Numbered from the stretch's first letter, positions 13,101 through 28,100 are shown. The stretch is DNA of 64,000 bases from Diplolepis rosae (GCA_030998225.1 JAPYXD010000450.1:496001-560000); one strand, 5' to 3'. Notes: generated from the letters alone by a model not told the origin. Numbers and translations are program-made.

Positions 13101-16100
13101 AACGGTTATAATTGTTGACAAGTTCCATCCTTCAAACCTCTTCTATCAAATTTTGAGACAAATCCTTTCATTAGTTTACAAATTACAGTGCCTGAAAGCA
13201 ACCAACCTTCGGATTTTTTGCAAAAATGGAAAAAAGTGAATTTCGTGTGTTGATTAAACACTATTTTTTGTTTGGAAAGACCTTATCAGAAACCAAGGCC
13301 AAGTTCAATAAGTATGATTCGGACTCTGCTCCGTTGTATGGAATGGTTCATAAGAGGTTTACTGAATGTCGTTGTGTTCTTATGAGCACAGAAATCATAC
13401 CAAGTCCAGGTCGTTCAAATGAGTTCTCTACATCAGAAATTATCAATAAATCTATGATATTGTTTTGAATGACCCAAAAGTACGTCAATATTTTGCATAT
13501 ACATTTGTGCATGAGAAAACTCTGTGCAAGATGAATGCCGTAATTACTTACAATCAACTAAAAACGCATTCGTGTGACCACTTCGGAGCAAAATTTGGCC
13601 TATTTTAATCGCAATCCAAAAGAGTTTTTGCGTCGATTTGTGACGATGAATGAAGCATGGATCCATTACTATACTCCGCAATCACGTTAAGGGCCAAAAC
13701 AGTGGGTTAAGCCTGGTGAATGTGCGCCAAAGCGTCCGAAAACGCAACAATCGGCAGGGAAAGTTATAGCTAGTGTTTTTTGGAATGCACATGGAGTAAT
13801 CTTCATCGACTACCTTGAGAAAGGAAGGATGATTACTGGAGCTCCAGTACTCCAAATTTGGTTGTGTTTTTTGTATTTTGAGGATTAGAGCGGTTTCGAA
13901 TTCTTGAAATTTTGAATTATACTGGAGCATATTATGTTGCATTATTGGGTCGATTGGTTGACGAAATCAGGAAGAAACAGCCACATTTGAAGAAGAAAAA
14001 AGTCCTTTTTTCATGATGACAATGCACCATCTGACACATCGAACATTGCACAGGCAAAAAAGCATGAATTGGGTTTTGAACCTGTTCCGCATCCGTATTT
14101 TCCAGATTTGGCCCCCAGCAACTATTATCTGTTCCCAAATCTCAAGAAATGGCTGTGTGGTAGGTGTTTTGAGTCGAACCAAGAAGTTGAATGGCAAACA
14201 GAAGAGCGTTTTGAAGGGTTTGACAAATCGTATTATTTGGAAAGCATAGATATGTTGAAAGATCATTTTACTCGTTCTATCGAGCTAAAGGGAAAGTACA
14301 TTGAGAAATAAAATCGATTTTGACAAAAAAATGAATTCTTGTTCATTTCATTACGTCAATATCAAATACCCTATTATTTTGAAATCTTATGAATTCATGA
14401 AGTTTTTCAACAATTTTCTGTAATTTTTTATAATATTAAAAACCTTCCAAAAGAGTTTGAATATGCGTAATCCTTAGAAACATTCTCTTCAAAATTTATT
14501 AGGAATCTTCTAAAATTTATAATATTGTGGAACCTGGAAATTCGTTGGTGATGTGAAAGCTCTTATTTTTGTTTTCAGTGGAAAATAGCAGAAATGTTTG
14601 CCAGTACAACGAAGACTGTCCTCAAAACAAGTACTGTGATCGACTGAACAGACGTTGCATCAATCCTTGTTCAGATGATATTTGTGGAGATAATGCAGAA
14701 TGTTACCCAGAGAACCATGAAGCAAAATGCAGATGTCCACCTAGTTTCGAAGGAAATCCTCAAATTATTTGTCACGCTGAATCAGTTAATCCATGCATAC
14801 CAAATCCATGTGGTGTCAATGCAGCATGTGAAAACGATAATGGCAATCCTATTTGCTTCTGTCCGAAAGGACTAACCGGAAATCCATTCGAACAATGTAG
14901 TAAGTTTTGAGATTTAAATTGACTCCATAAACATCACTTGAACAGCTTTCTTTCAATAATATCGTCTCGAAAATAAACTTTAGTTCCAGAAGGCGATAAG
15001 TGCCAAGACAATCCTTGTGGTACCAATTCGGGTTGCAGAGTAATAAGTGGTCAAGTAAAATGTTTCTGTTTACCAGGCTTTGAAGGAGAACCACCGTCTG
15101 TACCTTGCATCCCTTACAGTAATCCTTGCGAACCATCTCCTTGTGGTTCTAATACGCAATGTACAGTCTTGCCTAATGGAATTCATAAGTGCACTTGTTT
15201 GCCTGGATTTATTGAAAGCCCGAATACAATTAGAGGCTGTGTAGAGCAAATGATTCTTTGTGAGACAAATTCTTGTGGACAAAATGCTCTATGCGATCCA
15301 AGACGAGTGCCCCCGTGCTACTGCCCTGGATCGACATCTGGAAATCCTTACAAGGGCTGTTCAGGTGAGTTTTACGTTTAAATCTTTATGTACTGACATC
15401 CATATTTAAAACTTGTGGAATATGAATCACATAAACCAAATGAAAATCACTATTTTTCAGAAATAGCCATTAGACCATTATGTCAACCTGGACCATGTGG
15501 TGCCAATGCAGACTGTTACGTTACTGCAAATCAAGAGCAATGCTACTGCAAATACGGATTCTATGGAGACCCGTACCAAGGCTGTCATCTGCCACCTGCC
15601 AATGCCTGCCAACCAAGTCCGTGTGGACCCAACACTGCATGCAAAGTAAACATAGAAAATCGAGCTATCTGTGAATGTTTACCAGGAACATCTGGTGACC
15701 CTTCGAGTTCTCTAGGGTGTAGTAGACCTGAATGTACTCAAGACATTGATTGTAATATTAATCAAGCCTGTATCGGTTACAAATGCCAGAATCCTTGCAT
15801 GGGAGGTTGTGGAATTGGTGCAGAATGCCACGTGGAAATTCACCATCCAGTGTGTCGCTGCAGAGAAGGGCTTATCGGGAATCCACTAATTAGATGCTCT
15901 CCACGTATTATTACTGAACCAAACCCTTGTGAACCCAATCCTTGTGGTCTTAACACAATTTGCCAAATTTTGGATAACCGAGCTGTTTGCTCATGTCTAC
16001 TAGATTTCTTGGGGGATCCTCAAACTGGATGTCAACCAGAATGTACCATTAATTCTGATTGTTCAAACGATATGGCTTGCATTAATATGAAATGCATCAA

Positions 16101-19100
16101 CCCCTGTACACTTGGAACCATCTGTGGCTCCAATGCAGAATGTGTTTGCTCTTATCACACACCTACTTGTCAGTGCAAACCGCACTACTTTGGAAACGCT
16201 TTTATTCGCTGCTACCCAGAAAGTAAGTATCTAGAAATTTAAAACAATTAAAATTCATCTTAGTAATTTTTCAACTTATTTCAGCTACAATTACAATTGA
16301 AGACCAACGTAACGTTACATTGCCATGTTCGCCATCACCTTGTGGAAAACATAATGTATGTGATCCCTACACAAACCAGGTGGCAATATGTGGAGGTTGT
16401 TCTGCTCCAGAAAATCCAAATAGCATTTCCTGTAAGCCAGAATGTTTAAGTGATAGCGATTGTTCGCTAGATAAAGCTTGCATCGGTTGGAGATGTGCAG
16501 ACCCTTGCTTGGGGTCTTGCGGAGTTAATGCAGATTGTGAAGTTATCCATCATTCGCCAGTTTGCAGTTGCCCTATGGGATTGTTTGGGAATCCATATCA
16601 AAGCTGCGCGCCTACACCGATGGGTTTGTATTTCGCAGATAATTTTTTTAATACAATTGAGTAATAAGTGAGAGAAGCATACATAATACAAGTCAGAATT
16701 GCATGATTCCCTTACATGAACCACACGATATTTTTTATAACAAATGTTTTGATTGTTTCTAATGTTTTTTGCTATGATCTTTCGAATATAACAAACAATA
16801 AATTACTATTTATTTTAGTTTTTTTGTAATTAATGTTGAAAGTAGAGAAATTTGAATATCGTATGAGTTCAGGCGCTCGCTTCATTCGCTCCTACTGTAA
16901 AATTTCTATTCTGTTGCTTACGTCTCATTCTTCAAAGTGCGTCACATATTTTTTTTCAATTTTTAGAACATGATGGAATCGTGAGTACCAAGTTTTTCAT
17001 TCTGATCAAACAATATGATTTATTGAAGAAATTTTCTGTGAAAAAAGGAACGCTTCCACTCCGCTGGGTATCGAGCCCAGGACCTTTCGATTGCCGGTCG
17101 AATGCTCTATCATCTGAGCTACGGAGGTTCCACACAATTTTTCTCACAGAATCTATTTACGTCTCACGTAGCTACGGATAAACAGGGAAATATTTTCTGA
17201 TTTTTCCAAATCATTTCAGTCGATTATGTCGATCATTAGAAGAGTGTATCACTATCAATGACAACGGAACTCTTCTATATCGACCTTATCAACCTATGAT
17301 TTAAAATTAATTTAACGTTATTTAAAACAAGATGGAATTTTTCAATATAAATTGAAGAAATTTTCAGTGAAAAAAGGAACGCTTCCACTCCGCTGGGTAT
17401 CGAGCCCAGGACCTTTCGATTGCCGGTCGAATGCTCTATCGTCTGAGCTACGGAGGTTCCACACAACTTTTCTGACAGAATCTATTTACGTCTCACGTAG
17501 CTACGGATAAACCGGGAAATATTTTCTGATTTTTCCAAATCATTTCAGTCGATTATGTCGATCATTAGAAGAGTGTATCACTATCAATGACAACGGAACT
17601 CTTCTATGTCGACCTTATCAACCTATGATTTAAAATTAATTTAACGTTATTTAAAACAAGATGGAATTTTTCAATATAAATTGAAGAAATTTTCAGTGAA
17701 AAAAGGAACGCTTCCACTTCACTGGGTATCGAACCCAGGACCTTTCGATTGCCGGTCGAATGCTCTATCATCTGAGCTACGGAGGTTCCACACAATTTTT
17801 CTCACAGAATCTATTTACGCCTCATGTGGCTACGGATAAACCGGGAAATATTTTCTGATTTTTCCAAATCATTTCAGTCGATTATGTCGATCATTAGAAG
17901 AGTCGGTATAGTAGAGTTCCGTTGTCATTGATAGTGATACACTCTTCTAATAATCGACATAATCGACTGAAATGATTTGGAAAAATCAGAAAATAGTTCC
18001 CGGTTTATCCGTAGCCACATGAGGCGTAAATAGATTCTGTGAGAAAAGTTATGTGGAACCTCCGTAGCTCACATGATAGAGCATTCGACCGGCAATCGAA
18101 AGGTCCTGGGCTCGATACCCAGCGGAGTGGAAGCGTTCCATTTTTCACAGAAAATTTCTTGAATTTATATTGAAAAATTCCATCTTGTTTTAAATAACGT
18201 TAAATTAATTCTAAATCATAGGTTGATAAGGTCGATATAGTCGAGTTCCGTTGTCATTGATAGTGATAAACTCTTCTAATGACCGACATAATTGACTGAA
18301 ATGATTTGGAAAAATCAGAATATGATTTATGTTTTTAAAAAGCCCATATGAACAAAAATGTAATTTTAATAATCGAAATTTTCAATCATTTTTACTACAT
18401 TTTTTTAAGTAACAAGAGACTTAATAAAATAAATGTTTTGAAACGAAATACTTTTCGACTGATATAAATCAATGAGACGTGAAATAAAGTTATATCCCCT
18501 TATTGCTCCCAGCCCCTCAATTTTGCATAAAGTGAGATGTTAAGCTAATGACTGGCAATTTTTTTGCATCCTATACGATCGAATGTATAGTAACGTGATG
18601 TGTTCAAAACAAGAGATTTTGATATTATATCAATTTTTTATTTTTTATTTCGAATTAGCGGCCCAAAAACCCCAAAATACCGAGTTTCATGCAAGTCTAA
18701 TTAAATTTTGCAATTTCGATCCGCCTTATTTGATCCGTCATATTTGACTGGAATATTCCAGAATATGACCTCATATTCGCATTACTGGCATGATTTCGAA
18801 GTAATTTCAAGAGAAATGACTAATTCCAAAAAATCATCCTTAAAATTATGCACATTTTAAAAATCTTGTCATTTTTGACGATTTTTGAGAGAGTGTGTAC
18901 AAGGAGGGGTGGCTCCAAGATGTTCGGTGATTTTTTCAGGCGTAGTCCCATCCTTACTCTACAAAAAAAGTCCTTAACAAACATTCTGTGTGGATTTTTG
19001 TGGAAATAATGAATTCTTGAAAGTAGTGGTACATACCATATATGTACTGTCAGGTGCATTAATAAAATCAATACACAACACACAATATTTTTTGGTAGCA

Positions 19101-22100
19101 GCGGTTTTTCTAACTGTCTCAGTTAACCAGAATAACCCAAACATCTGAAGTTTGCCATGGCAGAGTTAGAATAGTGTAGGGAATGTAATGCCTTATTCAA
19201 TGTACGCATGAGCAACAATGGTGAAATAGCTATTTGTTATTTTTCCCAACAAGTTTAGTGACAATTTTACTTTCATCGTCTTTTTTGAGCCGAGAAAATG
19301 GCTCTTTTCCCCAAATGTGGTGGAAATAGCCACAATTTTCTAGTGACAATTGTACTTCCACCGTCTGTTTTGAGACGGGAAAATGGCCTATTTCACAACT
19401 GATGCTATTTTCCCGTCTCAAAACAGACGGTGAAAGTACAATTTTCACTAGACATGTTGGGAAAAATAATGTGTTTCACTCGTGGGGAACAAGCGATGGT
19501 CAATTCATGTGATTGCAGCACTCTCAGCACTTTACACTCATTGGCAATTACTCGTTTTCCCCACTAATAAAAGAAATAGCTATTCCCACACCTATGTAAA
19601 ACTGGTTATTTCGGAATGCTGTAGACGGGCAGAAAATGGCACATTTCATGCATGCCTTATAAAAAAAATGTTGTCCTTGCAGATATCTGAGGAATAATTA
19701 ACCTATTCTTAACTTTTCAGAAACACCAGATCCATGTAGTTTAAGTCAATGTGGAGCAAATGCAGTCTGTGAACAGAGGCATGGAGTAACATCATGTAAA
19801 TGTTTGCCCAACTTTAGTGGAAATCCACTGATAGCTTGCCATTTAGAATGTGTTCAAAACTCTGATTGTGAGTTGACGCGCGCATGTTCCAATCATAAGT
19901 GTGTCAATCCTTGCCAAAGAGCTTGTGGAAATGGAGCTTCTTGTGATGTAATCAATCATAATCCTCTTTGTTATTGTCAAGATGGGTATACAGGAGATCC
20001 ATTCGTCTTTTGCTCTGAACTCAACAGAGATGGTAAAGTCTAAACTGAATATGGTAATAAAATATAAGATTACGCTATTGCGAAGTTATTTACTGAATTT
20101 TTTTCTAATCATAGTGAAACCAATCACATTACCGTGCAATCCATCGCCGTGTGGACCAAATAGCAGATGCATAGTGTCACATCAAGGATATTCCACTTGT
20201 TCTTGTATACCTGGATTCAGAGGCACTCCACCTCTTTGCATACCAGAGTGCGTTGTGTCTTCTGACTGTCTGCAAATGCATGCTTGTATAAATAACAAGT
20301 GCGTTAATCCTTGCAAAGGAGTATGTGGACATAATGCATTATGTTCTGTAATTAACCACAACCCAGTGTGCAGTTGTCACGGTGGACAAGACGGCGATCC
20401 CTTTATCCAATGCTTTAAACCACCTGGTATGTAAAAATTCTTTTCCATGCTTACATATTATTATTATATACATTATACATATATTATTTTAACTCTGCAG
20501 AATATTTACCAACAACTCCCTGCAACCCATCTCCATGCGGACCTCATTCGGCGTGTCAAGTTAAGATGGGCAGACCCGTTTGCTCTTGTCAAACTAACTT
20601 CATAGGAAGTCCTCCCAATTGTAGACCTGAGTGCCTGCTTAGCCAGGAGTGTCCGACAGATCAGACTTGTGTTTTAAATAAATGCTTTCACCCTTGCCCT
20701 AGCAGTTGTGGCCCCAACTCCGAATGCACTGTCATCAATCACACTCCTCAATGCTACTGCAAGTATGGATATGAAGGAGATGCGTTTATAGGTTGCACCG
20801 CAATAGAAGGTTTGCTCTAAAATTTCTTTCTTGTAATCAAATGAAACTAAAATGTAATGCGATACTTTACGTCTGTAGTGAGAAAACCATCATCTAATCC
20901 TTGTGAGCCATCACCTTGTGGTAACAATGCGCTCTGCACTGTTTATGATGGTGCTGCCAGGTGTACATGCATACCACCCTACATTGGAAACGCGTACATT
21001 GGCTGTAAACCAGAGTGTCGCGTTAGTTCAGACTGCGCCAGCGACTTAGCATGTTTGAATCAACATTGCAGGAATCCTTGTCTTGGTGTTTGTGGAACCA
21101 ATGCGCAATGTGAAGTTATAAATCACATTCCAATTTGTTCCTGCTTACAGGGCTATACCGGAGACCCATTCCAAACCTGCAAATTAGATAGTTCGTATTT
21201 TTTTATTTTATAATCTTTATATTATACTTCTTATGAAACATGAATTAGAAAAATCGATATTTCACTTTCAGTCGGACCAAAGGAAAATCCATGTTCTCCG
21301 TCTCTGTGTGGTCCTTACAGTGTTTGTCATGTGTTAAACGATCGGCCGGTTTGTTCTTGTAGCCCTGGTTTCTATGGTGTGCCTCCAATGTGTCGTCCGG
21401 AATGCGTTGTTAACTCTGAGTGCCCGCAGCATTTAGCTTGCATAAATCAAAAGTGCAGCGATCCATGCCCAGGTGCTTGTGGCTTGAATGCCTATTGCCA
21501 AGTTAATAACCATAATCCGCTCTGCAGTTGTCCTCCAGATTACACTGGCTATCCACTTGTAGAATGCATTAAAGAAGGTCCAAAAGCAGTTGGTCCCACA
21601 CCTTGTTTACCTACCCCTTGTGGACCTAATGCTGAATGTCATGTTAACGGAGATCATGCAGTATGCTCATGCATGGTAGGAATGTTTGGTGCACCACCCA
21701 ACTGCAGACCAGAGTGTATAATCAACCAGGATTGTCCCAATCATCTTGCTTGTATTCAATCGAAATGCTCAGATCCATGTGTAGGTTCCTGTGGTTATAA
21801 CGCCAAGTGCAGCGCTCAAATTCATCGCCCGGTTTGTGAGTGTTATGAAGGGCACGAAGGAAATCCTCTCTATGGATGCAATCCAAAAGGTTATATCATA
21901 TTTATAATCTTCAAGTTATATCATATTTTTTTAGTCTAGTATTTTTCAGTATATAATTTGATTTTGATTTATGATTAATTGATGAATTTCTGTTGATATG
22001 CTATTTTATAGTAACGTGCGCGTTTAATTTCAGTGTCTATTCAATTCGAATCACCAGGCACACCATGCATTCCTTCTCCATGTGGTTCAAATGCTATTTG

Positions 22101-25100
22101 CAGTGAACAAAACGCAGCTGTTTCTTGTACCTGCCTATCGGATTACGTAGGTGATCCTTATTTAGGTTGTAGACCAGAATGTGTACAAAACAACGACTGT
22201 TCTCCAAAACTGGCTTGCATTGGAAATAAGTGTAAAGATCCTTGCACTGGAGTTTGTGGATTGAATGCGCAGTGCCAAGTTTTCAATCATCAACCAAGTT
22301 GCACTTGTACATATGGTTACACTGGAAACCCTCAAGTATCTTGTCATCTTCCACCTCCAGGTAGATATTCTTTATTTTAGGAATCTCTGTGTCTTATTAA
22401 ACTATGGAAAGCCCTAACATTTGCATATTTAATTCAATTCGATTATTTAGGTCCTCCATCAATATCAAATCCATGCCAACCTTCACCTTGTGGAGACTAC
22501 AGTAAATGTCAAGTAATTGACGGTCACCCTGTTTGCTCATGCCAACAAAATTACATCGGTACTCCACCAAACTGCAGGCCCGAATGTTTAGTAAGCACAG
22601 ACTGTGCCAACAATAAAGCTTGCATCTCCCAACATTGTCAAGATCCCTGTCTTGGAACATGTGGTCTGAATACAGATTGTCAAGTTATTAACCACAGTCC
22701 TGTGTGTTCTTGTGCTCCCGGATATAGTGGAGACCCGTTCTATGGATGCACGAAGAAAGGTAAGCTTGGAGTTTAATGTCATGGTCTTAACCTGATAATC
22801 ATATTTTTAGCTAATATATCTTATGAGTATAATCTGAAGACGTCAATATAAATATTTATAGAATATTATAATATGTACAATATTCAATTCTAAAAAGCTA
22901 AGTCTTACAATATGTTGATATTTCTGATAGATTCGTTTTCTATTTGAATAGATATAAATAAAAAATGATACCCTCTTTTTATTAGAACTACTAGAAACAA
23001 TGCCACCAGAACCACGAAATAATCCTTGCATTCCGTCACCGTGTGGTCAATATTCTCAATGTCGTGACATTGATGGATTCCCAGCTTGTTCTTGTTTGAC
23101 AAACTACATTGGAAAAGCTCCAAACTGCCGACCTGAATGTATTATCAATGAAGAATGTCCCGGAAATCTAGCTTGTCAGAATGAACAATGCATAGATCCA
23201 TGTCCAGGATCATGTGGCATTAATACCTTCTGCAATGTCATAAAACATAATCCTCTTTGTACTTGTAATCTAGGATATACCGGAAATCCATTCACTGAAT
23301 GTACGCCCATCGCAGAAGGTAAAGTAGACTACAGTTTTATGAAAACATATTTTGAGCAATTTCTTCACTCAAATTACTTATACCTCTCTAATTTAGTTGC
23401 AAGTACAACTGAGCAACCTCGCACACCGTGTAATCCATCACCTTGCGGTGCCAACGCAATTTGTAATGAACGAAACCATGCTGGATCTTGTACTTGTTTA
23501 CCCGAATACTTTGGCGATCCATACATAGGTTGTAGACCAGAATGTGTTACCAATTCTGATTGTGATCGTAATAAAGCTTGTGTGAACAACAAATGTATTA
23601 ATCCATGCTTTGGCGCATGTGGAGAAAATGCTTTCTGTCGAGTTAGCAATCATGCACCAGCCTGCTCATGTCTTCCAGGTTATACAGGCAATGCATTGAA
23701 TGCTTGTACACTGACAGAAGTATATATACCGAAAACTCCAACTGATCCATGCGAAGCTTTGCCTTGTGGACCGTTTAGTAATTGCCGAACGCTTAATGGT
23801 CATGCAGTGTGTTCATGTCAACCCGGATACCTTGGTGTACCACCAGGTTGTCGTCCAGAATGTACCGTCAGTTCAGAATGCTTGCAAAACAAAGCATGTA
23901 TTGAAAATAAGTGCGCTGACCCATGCCCTGGAATATGCGGCAAAAATACGAAATGTCTAGTCGTCAATCACAATCCAATCTGTACCTGTGCCTCTGGATA
24001 TACAGGAGATCCATTTACATATTGTGAGAAAGAAGGAATAGTAGTACCATCAACTGGTCCTGGTAGTAGAGAAAATCCATGCACCTCTAATCTTTGCGGA
24101 CCGAATTCCCAATGTAGGGAAATAAACGGACAGCCTGCTTGTTCATGCTTAACAAATTACGTTGGCAGACCTCCAAACTGTAGGCCTGAGTGCAAAGATA
24201 ACTCCGAATGTCCGACTATCCTCGCTTGCATAAATGAAAAGTGTAAGAATCCTTGTCCTGGTTCTTGCGGAGACATGGCTAGGTGTTCAGTTCAAAATCA
24301 CGTTCCTCTCTGCACTTGTCCCGAAGGATACGAAGGAGATGCAAACATCCGCTGCACAATTCCATTACCACCAAGTAAGTCTATTAAAATGTGAAAATTT
24401 AATATTAATGTTTTTATTACTTTCATAGGAAATAATTCAAAACATTTCGATGTCAATTTTTTAGCAACTGAAGTTCCAAATCCTTGCCAGCCAAATCCTT
24501 GCGGACCAAACGCTTTATGTCGTGAAAAAAGCAGAGCTGGTGCCTGTGTGTGTCTACCTGAATTTATTGGTGATCCATACGATCTTCAGAGAGGTTGTCA
24601 CAGAGAATGTGAATTGAATAATGACTGTCTTGACAACCTTGCTTGCATTCGATACAAATGCGTGGATCCATGTCCTGGTACATGTGGTATTTTTTCGTTA
24701 TGTAGCGTTCAAGATCATGTTCCTAAATGCAGCTGTCCACCTGGTTTTACTGGAGAACCAAGCTATGCTTGTGAACAAGATAAACGTATGTATTTCAAGA
24801 TAAACTGAATAATTCATCGAGACGATGGTTTCATTAAAATTATTATTTTTAATAATTGAACTAAATAACTCAACTTATAAATTTCAAACTCTTGCAGAAA
24901 TTATACAAAGAAATCCCTGCTCACCATCCCCTTGCGGACCGAACAGTAAATGTCGGGATATTAATGAACAACCAGTTTGCACCTGCTTACCGAATTACAT
25001 TGGAGTACCACCATCCTGTAGACCTGAGTGTCTTGTCAACGTTGAATGTTCAGCTCATCTTGCTTGCATAAATAAAAAATGCGCAGACCCTTGTCCCAAT

Positions 25101-28100
25101 ACTTGCGGTTTAAAAGCAAATTGCGCAACCAGAAACCACATTCCAATTTGCACGTGTCCCTCTGGATTCACTGGTGATCCTTTCAAAGTATGTTTTCCTG
25201 CACAAGAAATTTCAACAACAGAAAGACCTCCATCTTGCACTCCTTCGCCTTGTGGACCAAATTCACAGTGTCAAGTCATTTCTGGAAGTCCTGCTTGCTC
25301 TTGTCTTCCCAACTATACTGGAGTTCCACCAACTTGCCGGCCTGAGTGTGTTTTGAGCTCTGAGTGTCAGAGTCATTTGGCTTGTATAAACGAAAGATGT
25401 CAAGATCCGTGCTCTGGGTCATGTGGCGTAAATGCCGAATGTCATGTAATGAATCACATACCAGTATGCACATGTGTAGAGGGATACCAAGGAGATCCAT
25501 TTAAGTTCTGCTCGTTTATTCCGCCTAGTAAGTCTTATTTAAAAGTTTTGTTGTGTAATCTGTAGAATTGTATCAAAGGAATAAAATTAATATTTCTAGA
25601 TACGCCGAAGACGATTGAACCGGTTGATCTTTGTAATTTATCTCCATGTGGACCCAATGCCATTTGCAGAAACGGAGAATGCACATGCGAGCCAGAATAT
25701 TCAGGAAATCCTTACGAGGCTTGCCGTCCTGAATGCATTTTGAATTCTGAATGTCCTCGTGATAAAGCATGTATGAAATTTAGGTGCAGAGATCCTTGTC
25801 CTGGAGTTTGTGGACAGTTCGCTCGATGTGATATAGTTAATCATATTCCGGTGTGCTCATGTTCTGAGGGCTACGTGGGAGATCCGTTTGTAAGCTGCCG
25901 TATAAAATCAAAAGGTATTTTCAATAATATATATCATTTTTGCACAAGTATCTTGTTGTTGTTATAGTCAACAGTCCTGGTGCTGGTTTAATGCAGCTCC
26001 CCACCCGTTCCTATCCTGAGCGAGTCTCATCATATCGCAGTATCCACTACAAACTACGTCATCTATAATTTGTTTCACGTACTCTAATATCTGTTTCTCT
26101 TTGCTTTTGCGTCCCTCTACTGTACCTTTCTAAAATTGTTTCTACTAGTCCCTCGCGTTTGTGTGCATCCTATCAATCTGTCTGCGGCATATATCACATT
26201 AGAGTACAAGCTTCTCTTCTCCTACACTAAATTGTCACCTTATTTACCCAATTTATTTTTGATAGTTCCCTATAGCACCACATTTCGAAAGCCTTTATTC
26301 TTCTTCCACTAGGCCATACTTTACAACCACGTTCCCTATACATGTTTTGAGCAGTATCTTTCTAACTTTTAGATCTATACCTGAAACCATTAATTGTAGT
26401 AACTTAGAAAAGGCTTTGTTAGCTTACCTTATTCCAGAACGAATATCTTAATTACAACGGCCATTCCTTGTTATTTTACCCCCTAAGTTGCAAAATTAGC
26501 TAATTTCCCCAATCTTTTCATTGCCTATTTTAATACTCAAGCGCTTCTTTACTAATTTCGGTCTACTCGGGATAGCTTGAGTTTTTTCTGTGTTTATTTT
26601 CATATTATAGTTGTTGAAAACTATCTCCCTTACATTCAACGCTTCCTCTAGTTCTCTTTCGGTATTCGCTAGCAAAGCAATATTATCCGCGAAACGAAAC
26701 ATTCTGATTGTTTTCCCCTGAACTTTCCCGCTTATATTTTTTGTTTCTTCTTTAATTTCATAATTACTCCCTTTTAGTATAAACTAAACAGCGGTAAAGA
26801 CAAGGAGCAGCCTTGTATCAGCTCTTTCTTAATACTTACTTCTCCCCGCTGCCCCTGAATTTCCAACACTATCTTTTGATCTCGGTATAGAGAGCAAATA
26901 ATTTTCCTGTTTTTGTACTTTATCTCTTTGTTCTTTAATATGTCGAAGAGTTTAGGCCAGCTAACATTGTCGAATGCTTTTTCTATGTTGACAAACGCAA
27001 TCAAAGTTAATTTCCCTACTTGTAATCTGCCGCTCTAAATCAATCGTAAAGAAAGTAATACTTCTTTGGTTCCCCTCTCTTTCCTAAAACCGAATTGACC
27101 TTCGTCAAGTGAGCTTTCTATTGTCTGTTCTATTCTTCTATAAATTATTGTAGTTAGAATTTTATACGCATGTGTCGTCAAGCCAATAGTACGGTAGTTC
27201 TCGCATTAGTCTGTCCCTGCTTTTCTCGGTATAGTTACAGTTTTGTTAACCTTGTAATCGTTAAATATATCACCTGTTTTTTACATATCGCAAACTAATT
27301 TGAATAACATGTTCTTCTCTGCGTATCCTAAGTTCTGTAGTGGTTGCGCTGCTATTAGATCTACTCCTGAAGCTTTATTCGCTTTCAGACCCCTCAATGC
27401 ATTCTCAAATTCCTCTTTCAAAATCGAATTCCCCTCATTCATAATCTTGGACATCGCTTTTGTTTTCCATGAAGTCGACTACAACGTCACCTTTATATAG
27501 GCTCTCTATGTATTCTACCTACTTACTAACTTTATCTCTGCTTTTCGTTAACGCTTTATCGTTTTCGATTTTAACTATGTTTGCATTAACTTGTCGTTCT
27601 CCAAAATTTTCATTGATTTTCCATGTATTTAAGTATCTTATTTTGTAAAAAACATAGTTTTATATTATTGCATCTTCATCATTTCAGAACCTATTAGAAT
27701 TGATCCATGCACGCCTTCACCTTGTGGACCGAATAGTGAATGCCGTAATATTGGTAATAATCCAGTTTGCTCCTGTCTTCAAGGATATCTGGGCACGCCA
27801 CCATCGTGCAGACCTGAATGCGTAGTCAGTCCAGAATGTTCACCAACTAGAGCTTGTATTAATAAAAAATGCACCGATCCGTGTTTGGGTGCCTGTGGTC
27901 TAAATGCTCGATGCGAAGTTATTAATCATTCTCCAATATGTAGTTGCTTACCTGGTCAATCTGGAGACCCCTTCAGAAGTTGTTATGAGATTGAAAGTAA
28001 GCCTGATAGTAAGTCCATTAAGGGAGTCGTCTAGTGTAGAAGATTGAAAATGAGAGTGATTTTGTAGGATAATTTTAAAGACAAGGTAACAATGGATCCT

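Larger units (their letters stand above)
16980..17905 (-). repeat. Tandem array of a tRNA-like repeat, period 329 bp, about 2.8 units
   Basis: The run of A before ggaacgcttcc begins at 17041, 17370 and 17699, i.e. an exact 329-bp period twice. Units differ by only a few bases. Each unit carries one tRNA-like structure (minus strand), the segment gattttt-ccaaatcatttcag, and a segment with gaagagtgtatcactatca. An inverted unit follows at once. Confidence 0.9.

Noticed and set aside
23319..23396. Coding continuation between exons 15 and 16 (one open frame across both)
   Set aside because: The 78 bp have gtaaag and tttag borders, a pyrimidine-rich end, no cysteines, and stand where all other module borders have introns.
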